A model generated the notes under the pieces. The model made no database searches, had not been told where the DNA came from, and saw only the letters and a list, made by a program, of their open reading frames with translations. A program made the translations under genes and the position numbers. A DNA stretch of 64,000 nucleotides, taken from contig NZ_RIAX01000004.1 in the NCBI RefSeq assembly GCF_003719725.1, forward strand, positions 248,001-312,000, read 5' to 3'. Source of the DNA: Planococcus salinus. Its GTDB lineage: Bacteria > Bacillota > Bacilli > Bacillales_A > Planococcaceae. Below are positions 63,741 to 64,000 of the stretch, piece after piece (the first letter of the stretch is position 1; every line of letters begins with the position of its first letter).

Positions 63741-64000
63741 CTATAGCGTGGAATTGTCCACCAGTTCCAATTCAAACTCCATCAATTCTCCATTTCGATA
63801 GGCTTGAACGTTTAACGTATCACCGATTTCTTTTTCGTTGTACAGGTGCTGGCGCAATTCGATGATGTCGCTGACGGGCTGTCCGTCCATCTCGACAATG
63901 ACATCGTAGCGTTCCATGCCGGCTTCTGCTGCTGCAGACCCTTCCACGACATCATTGACAACCACACCTTCCGTGACATCCTCCGGCAGATTCAACGTCT
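63741..64000 (-). CDS. HtrA-like serine protease, C-terminal PDZ domain (partial)
   Basis: Only the last 86 residues are inside the window. They form a PDZ domain: GVVVNDVVEGSAAAEAGMERYDVIVEMDGQPVSDIIELRQHL and GDTLNVQAYRNGE. Its place beside rlmH fits the HtrC/YycK protease of the walRK-yycHIJ cluster, expected just to the right. The catalytic domain is not visible. Confidence 0.88.
   Translation of the reverse strand, partial: TLNLPEDVTEGVVVNDVVEGSAAAEAGMERYDVIVEMDGQPVSDIIELRQHLYNEKEIGDTLNVQAYRNGELMEFELELVDNSTL

Overview
The window reads as a low-to-mid G+C member of the Bacillales, most likely Planococcaceae. This is inferred from gene content (small DUF3934-like protein, DUF4317 protein, CxxH/CxxC protein, Mqo, GntP/GntK, PgeF, RlmH), strong AAGGAGG-type ribosome sites and many GTG/TTG starts. 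The right end carries the CxxH/CxxC gene, rlmH and an HtrA-type protease, an order found just beside oriC on the left replichore of Bacillus and Staphylococcus. Two perfect parS sites and two DnaA-box clusters agree with an origin-proximal position, with oriC to the right of the window.

Layout. 1-4.4 kb: end of a phosphonate ABC transporter, a polysaccharide deacetylase, a thioredoxin, a DMT exporter and an OsmC protein. Three of these genes carry an in-frame TGA. 4.4-10.4 kb: panB with a structured leader, a secreted M23 peptidase, a stress protein, an SDR and a TlpA-type thiol oxidoreductase with a membrane partner, followed by DnaA boxes. 10.6-18.8 kb: an acetyltransferase, the gluconate operon (gnd-gntP-gntK) with a divergent RpiR regulator, a dicarboxylate symporter and an aldo/keto reductase. 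18.9-24.4 kb: MarR-MFS pair, flavin reductase, EAL protein, a solo TnpB element and a DHFR-like reductase. 24.5-33.2 kb: proBA, a CstA-family permease and the tctCBA tricarboxylate transporter. 33.3-41 kb: ilvE, a NUDIX hydrolase, a methyltransferase, a membrane GGDEF-EAL protein, a BASS transporter and an IseA-like secreted protein. 41-54 kb: SWIM-SNF2 helicase, pgeF, an iron/phosphonate-type ABC transporter, TetR-SDR pair, cls, an ECF S component and an O-methyltransferase. 54.3-64 kb: mqo, a LURP-one protein, DUF4317, a deaminase, an acetyltransferase, an A+T-rich island, rlmH, CxxH/CxxC, DinB and the end of an HtrA-like protease.

Two observations stand out. First, the thioredoxin (TGA in place of the first Cys of WCxxC) and the OsmC protein (TGA in place of the reactive Cys) each have a hairpin downstream that fits the published bacterial SECIS model. 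They look like selenoproteins that standard annotation would split or truncate. The deacetylase has a similar arrangement near its N-terminus but is less certain. Second, the 3' end of rlmH is duplicated as a 20-bp direct repeat about 2.5 kb away. The repeats bracket a single A+T-rich gene coding for a cold-shock-domain/STAND-type ATPase. The native rlmH terminator now lies on the far side of the island. This is the architecture of a minimal SCC-like element carrying a candidate defence gene and no recombinase.

No rRNA, tRNA or CRISPR array was seen.
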